Of a stretch of DNA of 64,000 nt, positions 10,001 to 20,696 are shown in pieces. Positions within the stretch are counted from its first letter, which is position 1. Each line of letters starts with the position of its first letter. A program made the position numbers and the translations under genes. Source of the DNA: Branchiostoma lanceolatum (taxonomy: Eukaryota > Chordata > Leptocardii > Amphioxiformes > Branchiostomatidae); the NCBI RefSeq assembly GCF_035083965.1, contig NC_089730.1:14801242-14865241 (forward strand), read 5' to 3'. The notes beneath the pieces were generated by a model. It did no database searches and was not told the origin of the DNA. It was given only the letters and a program-made list of their open reading frames with translations.

Positions 10001-11885
10001 TTTGAGGATCCATTGTATCCTAAGAAAAATTATTCAATGTAAAATATTATTGGCTTGGAGAAAATTTGCTGTGAGAAAGGGTTGTGTGAATGTGTTTGAA
10101 TATCAGCTTCTTATTTTACAATCACATTCACAACCAAAGAATACAGCACCTGAAAAGCAAATTAATAATAAATTTACAAATACCAGGCTATCATACCAGT
10201 ACAGATCTTATTTCATTAAACCAAATCATATTTCAGCCAAACCATATATCAGTATAAAATATTAATAAGGGGACCTACAAGGATCTCACTCTTGTCAAAA
10301 GTCCTGAACATTAATTCTGATTTGAAATATAAGACCTGACTTCGGTTGAACTTAGTCAGGCAACCGAACATAAAATCTGATTTGTACGGGACCAATTTGG
10401 TCCATTAAGCTACATCCAACTGGGACATCACTGCACTGAAATTGATTTTTATTGCATTCATTTACGTCGGGGGAAGATCGTAATCAAAGTCTCCAGGCAA
10501 AACCGATCATCATTTGTGCAGATGGACTCATATTTATATACTGGTACATGTATAGGTACTGTGGTTTACATCATAAATTACATGGCATATTCATCCATGC
10601 AACAATATTCATATATAGATTGTAATACTGATATTGATATAATCAGTTAAATATATATTGCCCTGACATGCCTGAGGAAGGTGACAGATGGCCACTGATA
10701 TGTCAGTTGAATAAAACACTTGGTTGTATGCAAAGAGTCTTTTTATTCAGTGACTTATTCCAACCAGGCGAGACTATTAACGGAAATATTGATAGCAGTA
10801 TTATCAATTATGTCTATGATATCTTGATACTTGTTTGTAGTAATAAACGTTATAATATTAGAGGTTTCCCTAATATTCTGGTGCAATCCTTGACCCTTTT
10901 CGTTGAGAAAAATGATAGTACACATGTATTGACATATCGATAACACGAGTCATTATTGGGAGAAATATCTATCACATGTGCCAGTAAGGGATTACATTCT
11001 TCACTTTAGATGGTGACGTAAAGTTGGCAGCCCCGTGTATGCGTATATGAGGGAGTTTTAGGCATAAGCCTGAAGTGTCAAGCCTCTGCAGGTAAAAGAA
11101 CCCAACACACTTATCGAGAAGAGTCAGGGCTGGAAGACCCAGTGTGCCTAACTCAAAATGCGAGCCGTAGCATATATATCTTCTTGAAAAAGCATCAAAC
11201 TCAATGGAGGATGACAAAATCAAGAAGTCACGTTATTACCATATGAATTAGAGCAAAGTGTTTTAAAGATAAAACAACAACATGCAAGGTCTTTAAAAAA
11301 TATGCAAAAGGCAAAAAGTTAATGGAATAAATACAGATGTGACATAAAGATAAACAGATATATATCAATTCGGTTTCCTTTGTTGTTGTTGTTGTTGTCC
11401 TTGTTTAACGTCTATTATATCGCTAAACGTGGTCTCTTGGTGCTGTGTTACGCTTGGTTCATACGAGGCTAATGTCTCTCTAGGTGTTTAAATCTTGGTT
11501 TCCCTTTTACACATTGTATATACTTCACATCATTCAAAGGAAATGATAAATTGCATACAGATAATCTCACCATTGTATTAAATCGATCCCTCATCCCGTA
11601 CTGACAGATGGCTTTAAACAACGATCCGAACGTGAACACTTCCCTCCAACAGATGTCCACGTCCTTCCAGTGTCCGGTGTTCAACTTCTCCCAACAGAAG
11701 TCTAAGACATTGGTGGCAAACCCCAGGCTTTCCTGAAATCTTCCTTGAAACAGTCTCTCGGCACTCTGGGCCAAAACGAAGAAAAAAGGCGCGCCTAGCT
11801 TACTCTTGTCCAGCGTCTCAAGATGTAGTGCCTTCTTACATCCAGGCACGACGCCTTGGAGTTCTTTTGGAAGACCAGTCGTCAT
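3930..11885 (-). CDS. KDM8: KDM8/JMJD5 JmjC-domain 2-oxoglutarate oxygenase, 7 exons, 409 aa
   Basis: Exons in transcript order: 11885-11571, 7184-7032, 6622-6447, 5840-5711, 5427-5230, 4530-4438 and 4094-3930. All are GT/AG, total 1230 nt, continuous phase. KDM8 is a nuclear Fe(II)/2-oxoglutarate oxygenase. Human KDM8 acts as an arginyl hydroxylase; histone demethylase activity is disputed. The N-terminal half carries the family motif SWEKLNTG-like ([14 protein letters not shown]) and [10 protein letters not shown]. The JmjC half has [14 protein letters not shown] and [10 protein letters not shown]. The metal ligands are the HHD motif (His314, Asp316) and the His in YWHYVRSLD (about His393), corresponding to human His321/Asp323/His400. 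Human length is 416 aa. The frame remains open upstream of Met 11885, but there is no earlier ATG in it. Intron 1 (7185-11570) holds a satellite, SINEs and a MITE. The gene is head to head with CUTA. The last exon has been tandemly duplicated just downstream. Confidence 0.96.
4850..5215 (-). mobile_element. SINE family S copy
   Basis: On the minus strand the head is GGTAGCAGCCTC...GAACTCCTGGT, followed by the body with the GGTTGGTGCTGCACCC-like segment and the 3' part ending in TTGGTGCTGAATTG-like sequence. It lies in KDM8 intron 5, immediately downstream of the donor of exon 5. Confidence 0.75.
7250..7601. mobile_element. MITE-like element, TAGGCNATGTTGATT family, copy 1
   Basis: The left end is TAGGCTATGTTGATTCCATTA and the right end is its inverted counterpart ATCGAATCAACATGGTCTTA. 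The interior is AT-rich and contains ATACTTTGTGTGTTTAGT (minus strand). The same element, with the same ends and interior, is found at 28987-29401 and, in the opposite orientation and missing one end, at 61305-61684. It is in KDM8 intron 1, just upstream of exon 2. Confidence 0.75.
7775..8222 (-). mobile_element. Near full-length SINE family S copy
   Basis: The tRNA-like head is near 8130-8222 on the minus strand, with AGCTCAATTGGTAGCAGCCT and GTTCAATCCTGGGAAGG (a good B-box). A 3' region extends to the ATTGTGATGAGGCATCATAC segment near 7830. The same 3' region is present in the 12.8-13.2 kb copy, so this defines the long form of the family at about 410-450 bp. It lies in KDM8 intron 1. Confidence 0.75.
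8470..9510. repeat. Degenerate ~150 bp tandem satellite in KDM8 intron 1
   Basis: About six units share the sequence order ACCAAATTTGCAACNGATATGT, then TTCAAGTTTCAAAGCCACC, AACTGGTGTAAT and GAAACCATTTCCAGCAACATT. Units begin near 8470, 8850, 8990, 9090, 9241 and 9391. The last ones are about 150 bp apart and best preserved. Positions 8617-8656 and 8821-8860 are inverted copies of one another (ACCAATTTAATTTCTTGGTT and its complement), so a short foldback is embedded in the array. No long open frame persists through the units. Confidence 0.75.
9520..11570. other. Remainder of KDM8 intron 1
   Basis: AT-rich intron sequence. It contains an A/G-rich stretch (about 9885-9955), a short GTT microsatellite near 11383-11398, and the repeat at 11012-11200 listed separately. 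I see no exon or RNA gene. Confidence 0.5.
11012..11200 (+). mobile_element. SINE-like repeat family T copy (AAGAACCCAACACACTT type)
   Basis: It contains GCCTGAAGTGTCAAGCCTCTGCAGGTAAAAGAACCCAACACACTTATCGA in pieces that recur in inverted orientation at 18300-18510 and 14575-14705, and partly at 26870-26920. Its end resembles GAGCCGTAGC-ATATCC in the other copies. I call it a dispersed repeat. A SINE origin is likely but not proven here. Confidence 0.6.
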
Positions 11886-12500
11886 CTCAAGTGGTGAAAA
11901 AAAGACGGAAAAGAAAGAGAGAAACCCGCCCAAACCTCACGCCTTCGCCATACTTCAGTGTTTTGAAAATGGCGGCTTGTAGAAAATCTAAGGGAGAAAC
12001 CATTCTTACTATAGGGTTAAATATCATTACAAAACTATTATGTGTTATCTTTATCATACTTTAACATTAAGCATAGTAATTTATTGGCATTATTATTGAT
12101 TTATATTATCGTTAAAAGCTGTATATGCGTTATTTTTTTGTAATGTTTGTACTTAATAATTAAAGAATGTCGGGATATTGCCAATAGAAAAGTGGTACCT
12201 TCTCTTTACCTTTGACCTACAAAGAGCAGCTAGCTGCACGAGACAGCTGACAGGTTGGCAGAATTGTTTCCATATTTTTACGCCGATTGATTGACATTTG
12301 GAGCATTGTTATATGCCTAAGCAGATAGCTGCTGGAATACTGGTACGTTGGAGTCCCATTTTTTTCTGTGATTATGTTTTTATGTGACGGCTCCGGAGAA
12401 AATATTGCTTATATAAAACTGTTCAGATTTTACTTTCACTTTCAGCTGTGTCTTTGCGCCGAAGAGAAAATGCTGAAAATTGAAAATGTTATAAAGACAT
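11886..12500 (-). promoter_or_regulatory. Upstream region of KDM8 (putative promoter)
   Basis: This lies immediately 5' of the KDM8 initiation codon. GAAAATGGCGGC at 11965-11976 resembles the YY1 core (AAnATGGCGGC) common near animal transcription starts, here on the opposite strand. No TATA box is evident. The divergent neighbour CUTA starts at 13401, but a SINE and other repeats separate the two, so a shared promoter is doubtful. Confidence 0.35.
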
Positions 12501-12789
12501 ATCGATGATCTAGAAACTGGTGATCAAAATATTCACAGCGTTACTGCAGTCACCAGAATTACAGATTACAATGCAATATCAAATAGCAGGTAGCTATACT
12601 GGCATTGAAGTTGCATGCTGTACAATATTCCATATTGAAAGCGAAAGGAAATACTACTATTTTGCAGACATTTCTGCACGTAGATCATACAATACACATA
12701 TTAAAGAGATAATGACCTTATTAGTAGAAAATACAATACTGCCTCGTGCTGCCATGTCTAGTATTACAAAGAGGCTGTTTAAAATTTAG

Positions 12790-13215
12790 ATTGATTGATT
12801 GATTGATCACAGTCGAGCTCCTGGTTCCAATAAGTTGCTAATTATAACTGGGAGACTCCGGTTCAAGTCCTTGGTTGGTGCAGCACCTGTCTTTCAGAAG
12901 CTTAGGAGGAGGAGATGCCTCAAGCACATTAAAGGGAAGGGCTAGCAACCCCTCCCTATAAGAACATACCCTGCTAATGAAACAGCGAGGAAAGTTGCTG
13001 CCCTATGTGTCACTAGGCACTTCAAGGGTCTGAACAAATGAACAAGCAGTATCAAACAAATGAACATATTTGATTGCATCACTGGCCAGGAAAATGATTG
13101 GTGATGTCCTTGGTGCTGAATTTCTTACACAAGGATTCGGGGTTTCAAGATTCAGGGTTTCAAACGCCATTTCAATGGGTTGTATGATGCCTCATCACAA
13201 TATATCACTGTGCAA
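12790..13215 (+). mobile_element. SINE family S copy with GATT microsatellite at its edge
   Basis: A (GATT)n run at 12789-12806 is followed by the head (GAGCTCCTGGTTCCAAT...CCGGTTCAAGTCC, B-box-like), the body (CTAGCAACCCCTCCCTATA) and the full 3' region to TGATGCCTCATCACAATATA. The A-box half is missing. It is inserted between KDM8 and CUTA. Confidence 0.75.
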
Positions 13216-13400
13216 TATCATTCCCAATGAATGAACAAATAATGTATATTTGGCCTAATGAATTGCGCTCCTAGTGGCCAGCCGGTCCTGTAACCGCGTG
13301 GGGGTCAGTAACCTCCGGCCGAGAGCTTGTGTAAATACAGGCTAATGTATATTATGACATAGTCGTTTCCTGGCAGGTGTTGCTAGTCAGCTGTGTGTTG

Positions 13401-15535
13401 ATGCGGACCTACCTGTGGGCGGGGGCACGACGACTGTTCAGCGTGATGGCAGACACTACACCCTACACCTCAGGCACGCACTCCGCATGCTTCGTCACCG
13501 TGCCTGATGAGGAGGTGGGCAAGAAAATAGCCAGGTCAGTACACAGAGACTGGAGTGTCAACGCAACAGGTCTTTTGTTTGCATCTATGAGGAGTCAGAA
13601 AGTAATGCAAGTGGTTTTATAACAAGCCCTTTTTTTTTTCATAAAATGAGTTGAAATTTGGCACGAAGGTTTTAACGACTTATTGAACATCACAGACAGT
13701 ATGGCCACCAGAGAATAAGAAAGAGTAGCTACTAGTCTGATGAGGGAGTTGACTGTTGGATGTGTATTGGAAGTATGTTCTGCCTGTGCCAAATAAAAGT
13801 ATCAAACAAACAAAACAATCCTATCAAAACTGACATTTGACTGTTACAGTGCTGATCAATGCAATTATAGATCCTTTTTCTTGCAATGCTCAGCTGATTG
13901 AAGTATAGTTTTCAAAATCTTATTAAAAATTTAACTGTGAGGTTACTAGAAAATTAAAGTATATCTATAGCCTGTTGATGGAGTTAAATGGCAAATAGGC
14001 AGAAGGATCCTGATTAGCAATATCATGAAGGTAAAGGTAATCCCATAGCCTTTTTGAGGCCGTGATAGCAGTGTAGTGTTAGCCACTGTGTCTAGGGCAT
14101 GGCATTGGAAGGTGGAGCCCATCCCTCTCCTTCCACTGCCTTTTACCTCCCCAACCAAAGTCAGGTACCCATTTTTACACCTGGATGGAGTGAAGAAAGT
14201 CGTGTAATTTAGTTCCTTTCCCAAGAGCACAACATCGGTGGCATGTCAGGGGAGTAAAACCCAGGACCTCTGGGTTCTGGGCCAAACAACTGTTATGCCA
14301 ACACAACACTGCAGTATCATACGTAGCCAAAAAATATCCATTTGTTCTGTTTCTAGGGGCCTGGTGCAAAACAAGCTGGCAGCCTGTGTCAACATCATAC
14401 CTAAGATCATCTCTGTGTGAGTATCATCAGATTTAAGGTTAATGAGAAATGATCATCAGGACCATTAAGAAGTGTTTCTTTCTTCCCTTATACTTTTATA
14501 GATAGATTACCAAGAAAATAATTGCTCCCACATGCATATCATCTTAAGTTAATAAATGAGAAAGAAAAGTACTGTATTGAGGTAAAGCGGTTGAACCTCA
14601 GACTGAGGAGAAAGCATGGTGCTTTTTCGTTCGCTAATAGTGCAATGCGGCTTCATGCACTGCGGCTCCTATATTCTTCAAGTGTGTTGGGTTCTCTTAC
14701 TGTAGTACTACCACTAAGAAAAGTTAGAAGAGATTTTTTCAATGAGGAAATGTCTTGTGTCATTCTATCCTCAGCTATGAGTGGGAGGGAAAGGTGGAGG
14801 AAGATGGAGAACTGCTACTGGTGGGTAACAAGAGTTTTCTCACCTTGTAAAGCATTATCAATGGTAAAAAAACTTTTTGATTTACAACAAACATTTCAGG
14901 TTTACTTGAATATAAGATAGGCCCTATGTCTCCTGCTTTTTACAGATGATCAAGACTAGGACAAGCAAGGTGGCAGCATTGACAGATTTTGTGAGGTGAG
15001 CCATCTACATTAGTATGTACAGAATTTATCCCTTTAAATCACAGTATATATGTTTGTTTTTCACATCCTTTGTTTTGACTTCTTATCAAGAATCCTGCTC
15101 CCCTTTCAGAAAGAACCACCCATACGATGTTCCTGAGGTCATCAGCACCAAGGTGAAAAAATGTTCTTTTACAATTTGTATTGTAGCTTGAACAGTTTGT
15201 GGTTCAGTGAACAGTTGAATAGATACCTCAGTTCCACATTAGATTGGCATTAACTATTCTCCAAGAAGAAGCTTTGGTCGAGTGGGGAAGGAGTGTCCAG
15301 GATTTTCTACGTTCCTCTTCCTTCGAACGTAAAAAATCCTGGACACTCCTACCCCACTCGACCGAGGCCTCTTCTGCTTGGAGAATAGGCATTAACTGAT
15401 CAGGACACTTGCTGTTAAGTTTATCTAGTGGAACGTTACAATAGGAAATGATTATTCTTTCCTCTTCATTCCCAGCTTGACCAAGGGAACCCTGCCTACA
15501 TGAAGTGGCTGGGTGAAACTGTACCTGACAACTAG
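13401..15535 (+). CDS. CUTA: CUTA divalent-cation-tolerance-like protein, 6 exons, 130 aa
   Basis: Exons are 13401-13534, 14357-14416, 14775-14820, 14946-14995, 15110-15152 and 15476-15535, all GT/AG and phase-continuous (393 nt). CutA proteins are small trimeric ferredoxin-like proteins. Bacterial CutA was linked to copper tolerance, and vertebrate CUTA to membrane anchoring of acetylcholinesterase. The family signature is complete: FVTVPDEEVGKKIARGLV, then KLAACVNIIPKIISVYEWEG, KVEEDGELLLMIKTRTS, LTDFVRKNHPYDVPEVIS and NPAYMKWLGET. The first ~20 residues (MRTYLWAGARRLFSV) are hydrophobic/basic like the N-terminal extension of animal CUTA and may be a signal or anchor. ATG 13401 is the first in frame; an internal Met at 13446 would drop this segment. 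The gene is convergent with FASTKD1. Intron 5 contains a foldback element. Confidence 0.95.
14028..14310 (-). mobile_element. tRNA-derived SINE (family U)
   Basis: On the minus strand it starts with a tRNA-like head (TGGCATAACAGTTGTTTGG, then GGTCCTGGGTTTTACTCCCC, resembling A and B boxes). It runs through AGGTACC-type and GGAGGTAAAAGGC segments to the tail GGCTATGGGATTACC. Other copies lie at 39100-39380 (+), 58205-58470 (-) and partly at 27055-27175. It is in CUTA intron 1. Confidence 0.75.
14575..14705 (-). mobile_element. SINE-like repeat family T copy
   Basis: The plus-strand segments GGTAAAGCGGTTGAACCTCAGACTGAGGA, CTAATAGTGCAATGCGG and AAGTGTGTTGGGTTCTCTTA (broken here at family boundaries) recur in the same order at 18306-18470. 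It is in CUTA intron 2. Confidence 0.65.
15256..15387. mobile_element. 132 bp foldback element in CUTA intron 5, 10-bp flanking repeat
   Basis: The two halves are almost perfect reverse complements: the left arm starts ATTCTCCAAG and contains GGTCGAGTGGGGAAGGAGTG and TCCAGGATTTTCTACGTT; the right arm ends CTTGGAGAAT. The loop is only a few bases, around 15315. The direct repeat GGCATTAACT flanks the element at 15246-15255 and 15388-15397, consistent with a target-site duplication of 9-10 bp. The transcript of CUTA through this intron would contain a ~60-bp-stem hairpin. Confidence 0.85.
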
Positions 15536-15768
15536 ACCACCTGTGTTGCACCACCTGCAGCTGTTTTACAGCACCTGTTTTCAGCTTTGGGAGAGTGCAA
15601 AATGTTGCTTATGTATTGTAGTGGAGATTCTCTTGTGTTGACTTCTATATGTAAGGTGCTTTATAATTACATGCTGACAGCTACAAAGGCCATACTCTTT
15701 GTTAACATTTGGTATGATACCTACTTGGTTTTCTAGAAAGCTTATGGTACAAATATACCATTGGAACG

Positions 15769-15774
15769 AATAAA
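15769..15774 (+). terminator. Polyadenylation signal of CUTA
   Basis: AATAAA lies 234 nt after the CUTA stop codon; it is the first canonical hexamer on this strand downstream of the gene. Confidence 0.55.
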
Positions 15775-16321
15775 TGATACTCAACAGCAACACTGTTTTG
15801 AATATCGTAGGTTCTAGTATTCTAAAGATTTGATCCTCTTCAATTTGACTGATTTGTTTGTCTTCAATCAACAATTTCTTGTAAAAATGACCAGATTGGG
15901 TCTCTAACATTGTCTGAGAAAACTGTGGTTGACAAAGTGAAATGACATCATAGTTGTCCTGGTGTGAAGAAATCAAATTGTGCATGGCTGCTTTTCCAAA
16001 CTTTTCATTGTTGAACTTAAGAAAAAGAGAGAATGCTGAATGCATCTGCCTTAGAAAAATTACTTTTTCCTTCAATAATACATAACTATGCAAACATCTA
16101 CTCCTGGTTTTTTTTTGCTATGAATAGCTACTGTAACACTGAATTGTTAACAAATTGGCAGCAAGTATTTCAAAAGCATTCAAAGATTTCAAAGTATTCT
16201 CCAGTCATTCATACACAAGACACTCAGAGATGGCAGACTCTTTCACCCATACTACTTTGCAACCCTTGATTTTCACCAGAGAAAAATGTGAGACAACAAA
16301 TATTTCATATAATAATTTATC

Positions 16322-16327
16322 TTTATT
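16322..16327 (-). terminator. Polyadenylation signal of the FASTKD1-like gene
   Basis: TTTATT on the plus strand (AATAAA on the minus strand) lies about 173 nt downstream of the FASTKD1-like stop codon. With the CUTA signal at 15769-15774 this suggests the two convergent 3' UTRs do not overlap. Confidence 0.5.
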
Positions 16328-16499
16328 GCTTATACAATAATAATAATGTAGCTTCTGATTTCCTGGATATTCCAGACAATTTCTGTATCATTACAACAAT
16401 CATCACACTTTCCTTCAATACACCACATTACTCCCAACAGCAACAATTTGCTCCATTCTACAGTAGTAACTTCATATGTCATTGCTGCCCCCTTGTGGC

Positions 16500-19400
16500 C
16501 TATCTCCCAACTGCAGCTGACAACTTCTGTTCTAGATACTCCTTCCACGACTCTTCAGTTGCCAGCTTCATGGAGTTCCACTCAAAGTGAGGGATCTTAC
16601 AATAAAACAAACAAAAAAATAATTACACACTTATAATGCAAATATCACATACTTTTACAAGCTTTGCAAGAGTCACATATTTTGTGCCGAAAAATCTACC
16701 CCATCACATTGAACAGAGCTCAATGATCATTCTGCGAATGTTGACTGATCACTAAACGTCGACTGATCACCAAAAATCATGCCATGATCAAGAGAATACA
16801 AGCATCTGCTGAAAATGTAACTTAGAGCTCGCAGAATCATCAGCTGACAGTCTATTAAAGCCAGTGTCTTGAAATTGATATTGAATTGAGAAATGTAAAA
16901 AGAAATGAAATAAAGGGTTATGTTCCTAAAGAGAACAATGTTTACCTGAACTACAGTGTATCCCAGGATCTCTAGGTGGCGCTTCCGCATGGCCACGTGC
17001 CCTAGCAGATGCTGGGAGTTCCTACAGAAGTCACGTGCATCCTGGTAGTCAACAGCAACCCTGGACAGGGGAAATGCAACAAAAATTAGCAAAGATGACA
17101 ATGTTTCCATCTTAACATTCTCCAAGAGTGTGGTACTGAAGAAACAACCCAACAGCTGAAAGCCAAAGGGTGATCCAACCATCGTGAGGGCTGGGACCGA
17201 GGGTGATGCAGAATACACCGTGTTTTATTCTATTGATGTCATACCCACCCGAGAAAACACATATTTCAATGCGGTAATCAAATTTTCAACAGTGACGCAA
17301 GCAGCACATGCAAAGTGTGTTTGAATCATTCTTTGGAAGCCTTTTGTAATACATCTTCAAAGCCCATGCAATACCGTAAAATACGGACTGGCACAAAACA
17401 CCCGTATCAAACGTTATCCTGGCCCAGGTATCACATAATGTTTGTTACCTGTGTGCTGTAGCAGGGAGAGGTTTGTTACCTGTGTGCTGTAGTAGGGAGA
17501 GGTTTGGTAGCCTTCTGCCAGCACCCCTCAGCTCTGTTCCAGAAGTCTCCATACTCCACACATGGCAGTGCCGAGCCTTCCTCTGTCAGGTAACACTCAA
17601 AATCTGAAAACGAAGAAAGACAAGAACACACTTTGTAGACTTCAGACCCTCCTACTATCATGTATTTTCAAGTCTCCTGTAAACCACATATTAAAGCCAC
17701 AATTCAGTCTCTAACAGCAAAAACAGTAGATGTACCATCTAAATTCTGTCTCCCTAGATACACACCTATTGTTTGGAAGTAGGGAGAGATGACCTTTGAC
17801 CTGACAAACTCAGGTCCCCCAAGAAAATCGGTCAGGACCTCCTGCACCTGTTTCTCTACTCCATCTAGGACAGGAACTGTGCAGGCGAAAATAAATATCA
17901 ATCAATGTTATCAATACCATCAAATTCAAAGGAATGCATCTTTGCTGCAGGCTTCATTATTGTTGTTAGACACAAGTATAAAGTTTATTGCATTGCATAT
18001 CTGGTAGACTGTATAACACACCAGTTTTGTAAGCTTGCAGCTTTTCAATAAACAAGTACTTCTGCCTTATCACGGAAAAAATTGGCACCTACCTTTTTTT
18101 GCGACCTCGGTGCAGTATTGACCGTGGAACCACGGAATGTCATACTCAGGATACTCCAGTACAACGGCGCGGTTTACGCGCATCAGGGTGTCACGTAACT
18201 GGGCATTGTGGTGGTCTTTCGATCCTGTAACAAAAGTGTTTGGTTAAAACCAGATAAGCTTTGTTCTTAAACATAAAGAGCTAAACCTAGCAGCATACAT
18301 GTAAAAAGGTAAAGCGGTCAAACCTCATGATCAGACCGAGGACAAAGCATAACGATTTTCCGTCAGCTATTAGTGAAATGCGGATTCGCTACGGCTCACA
18401 TGTTTAGCCAAGCATACCAGGTCACCCTTACTCTTCTTCAAATGTGTTGGGTTCTCTTACATGCAGAGGTTTGACACTTGAGGCTCACGCCTGACGCATA
18501 CATAAATCTGTATGCAATCAACATAGGAAATTGTTGAAATATTACAACAATCATCATTTCCCATCTTTCTACATTATTTTCCTGTGAGTGCTAGCATGCA
18601 AATGATTTTTTGGTTATTATAAATATGTTTTATAACAAGAAATCAAACTCACTTTCTAGGTATGTGTCTAGTTGTTCCAGAAACTTGACTTGGAAGATTT
18701 TCTTCACAATCTCTACTGGTAGCTGCTGCAGCTGTGCTAGGGAGTAGGCCAGTCTGACCAGGACGTGGGGCGATATCGTCCACAACTTCTTCACAACAGT
18801 GTCTACACAGACGCCGAAGAATTCCTCCGCATTGGTGGGACTGTAGTTCAGGAAAGCAAACACTGAGAGCACGGTGAGGAGGTGGTCGTTTTGCAGGGTA
18901 TGCATCTTCCTGACGGTCGCGTTTGCCAGGGTATCGAGGATGAGGCCGTGTTGAATCCGCGTACGAGACATCACCATCGCCCAAGTGGCCAGGTTGATTC
19001 CAGTTAGCCTGTCAACTTCTCCCAGATTCCTCTCGTACCATTTGATGATCTCGTCGATCAAGAAGGTTGCCGTCCACGCGGGAGACTCCACGTAGTATGA
19101 CAAGACGACCTTGTGTAATGTTCGGAAGGTCGTCACGTTGTGTAGACGTTCGATCACTGTGGCGTTCACGTTCCTGAAGAGGTCGGACAACTCTCTCTGA
19201 TTGGTCTTCTGGACCGTGGTGTTGCTCGTGAGGGTACGGAGGCTCTGTGTGATCAGCCCCAGCTCTGCAAAACTTAACTGAGGAAGCATCGTGTGAATTT
19301 TCTTAACCACGGCGTCTTCGAGCCTCCCGCCGGGAAGTTGGGCCAGACAGTTCACGCACTCCGCGACCACAGGAGGCTTGAACGTGGTTCCTACGATGGA

Positions 19401-20696
19401 AATGAGTGCGTACCTTAGCTGCGACAGGAAGGCTTGATCGTCGTAACCTGTGGCAATGAAAGTTTTGGCTGACTGGAGCACAGGTCTTAGCTTCATGTGT
19501 TCGTGACTTATATGAGGTTGGACTAGCTTGGCCACTTTCTGTAGAAGATTTTGGTTACGACAACCCATTGCTTCCAGGGCTTGAAGTAGTGTTACCAGTT
19601 CTGTCTCTTGAATATTATCTGGGAGTTGGTACAAAGCGAGAGTCTCTAGGTCTCGCTTTACTGCTGTGGGTGCCAGAGGGCCCAGGCACCAAAGCAGGCA
19701 AGGAATCATTGACTTAGGGAAGCTGTCGTGTGAATCAGGCATTAAAAACAATAGATGCCTCCTGAAGCCCTCCTCCAAGGCCCTGTTATAGTAGTTGAGG
19801 TCCTTTAAGGCGTCTTTGATTCTAAAGATGGTGTGAATGTCAAGTTCGTCCAACACTGCGAGGAAATACCGGCTGATCATTTCCAGAAGTTTCCTGTGCT
19901 TCATCTTCATGATGTTCAGAGCACGTAGGATTCGGCCAACGTTGTTCGGGTTTCTGTCGTCCTCACAGTGAACCATGAGTTCCATGGCTTTCTCAACCAA
20001 CTGTTGGTTCAAATCCGGGGACGATAATCGTGCCATGCCGATCATCAACTGCGAGAATTCGCGTATGTGCGTTATGTCGCTCAGGCGGTGGCGTACGATC
20101 TCTATGACCTCCGCCATTATTGGGCTTCGATAGTACATCGGGCCGACGTAACGTAGAGTCGCAACGAACTTGGACAACTGAGGAATATCCAAATCCCCGA
20201 CACTTCTACATCCCTTCAAAAACAACTGCTGAGACAGGAGATTCGACGAGTCGAGTCTCAGCCTAGAGAGTGCGTACAGATTTGATATCACAAAGTCGTT
20301 ATCGACTTTCCCACCCTCCAACTGTTGAAGGATCATCTCACAAACTCTCCCAAACAAGGGGCTCTTACCAATCACATCAAAACTCTGGTGATACTTGTCC
20401 TTCTGGGATTGAATCAACCATAGCGCGTCCAAGGCTTTACTGAAGTGTGCTGGCGTAAAGCTTCCCTGGTTGTTGTGGATAAAGTTCAGAATTTCCGTGT
20501 GGTCTTCGAAGCTTTCTATCTGTTCTATGAAGCTGTCTTTCTCTTCTGTGGTTGTGTGAGTCCTGGCGAGACACAGATATCTGACTCCATGGTGAGCTCT
20601 TTGGGAAGAGTATGCAGTTCTAAATGGCGTTGACCCTCTGAATGAGGGTAACATATATCTAGACTGGGAGACCAGGACCCTTACTGCCCTGTTCAT
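16500..20696 (-). CDS. FASTKD1: FAST-kinase-domain protein, FASTKD1-like, 6 exons, 873 aa
   Basis: Exons in transcript order: 20696-18653, 18224-18093, 17876-17766, 17603-17480, 17060-16946 and 16595-16500. All are GT/AG, total 2622 nt, phase-continuous. FASTK-family proteins are mitochondrial RNA-binding factors controlling mitochondrial mRNA levels and processing. The first ~50 residues (MNRAVRVLVSQSRYML..., Arg/Ser-rich, no acidic residue) look like a mitochondrial presequence. Exon 1 (681 codons) holds the helical-repeat region and FAST_1-like part. Exons 2-4 hold the FAST_2-like segment (YPEYDIPWFHGQYC; YFQTIG). Exons 5-6 form the RAP domain with VDYQDARDFCRNS, HLLGHVAMRKRHLEILGY and VVQIPHFEWNSM. 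The 873-residue length fits FASTKD1 (human 847) better than the other, shorter paralogues, but paralogue assignment is by recall only. The gene is head to head with AP3M. Confidence 0.88.
18300..18510 (-). mobile_element. SINE-like repeat family T copy
   Basis: This is the longest copy. On the plus strand it runs AGGTAAAGCGGTCAAACCTC, GGACAAAGCATAACG, GAAATGCGGATTCGCTACGG, CTTCAAATGTGTTGGGTTCT, ATGCAGAGGTTTGACACTTG and GCGTATG-like ends. It is in intron 1 of the FASTKD1-like gene. Confidence 0.65.

Noticed and set aside
13255..13345. Third copy of the small 9-bp-duplication element
   Set aside because: Only CTGTAACCGCGTGGGG-like similarity is seen; neither terminal sequence nor flanking duplication is present.
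15581..16093. 170-codon minus-strand open frame between CUTA and FASTKD1
   Set aside because: No recognisable domain, no supporting splice sites, and it overlaps the expected CUTA 3' UTR; low-complexity composition fits chance in AT-rich DNA.
18649..18984. 111-codon open frame inside the FASTKD1-like exon
   Set aside because: Shadow of the long conserved exon in another frame.
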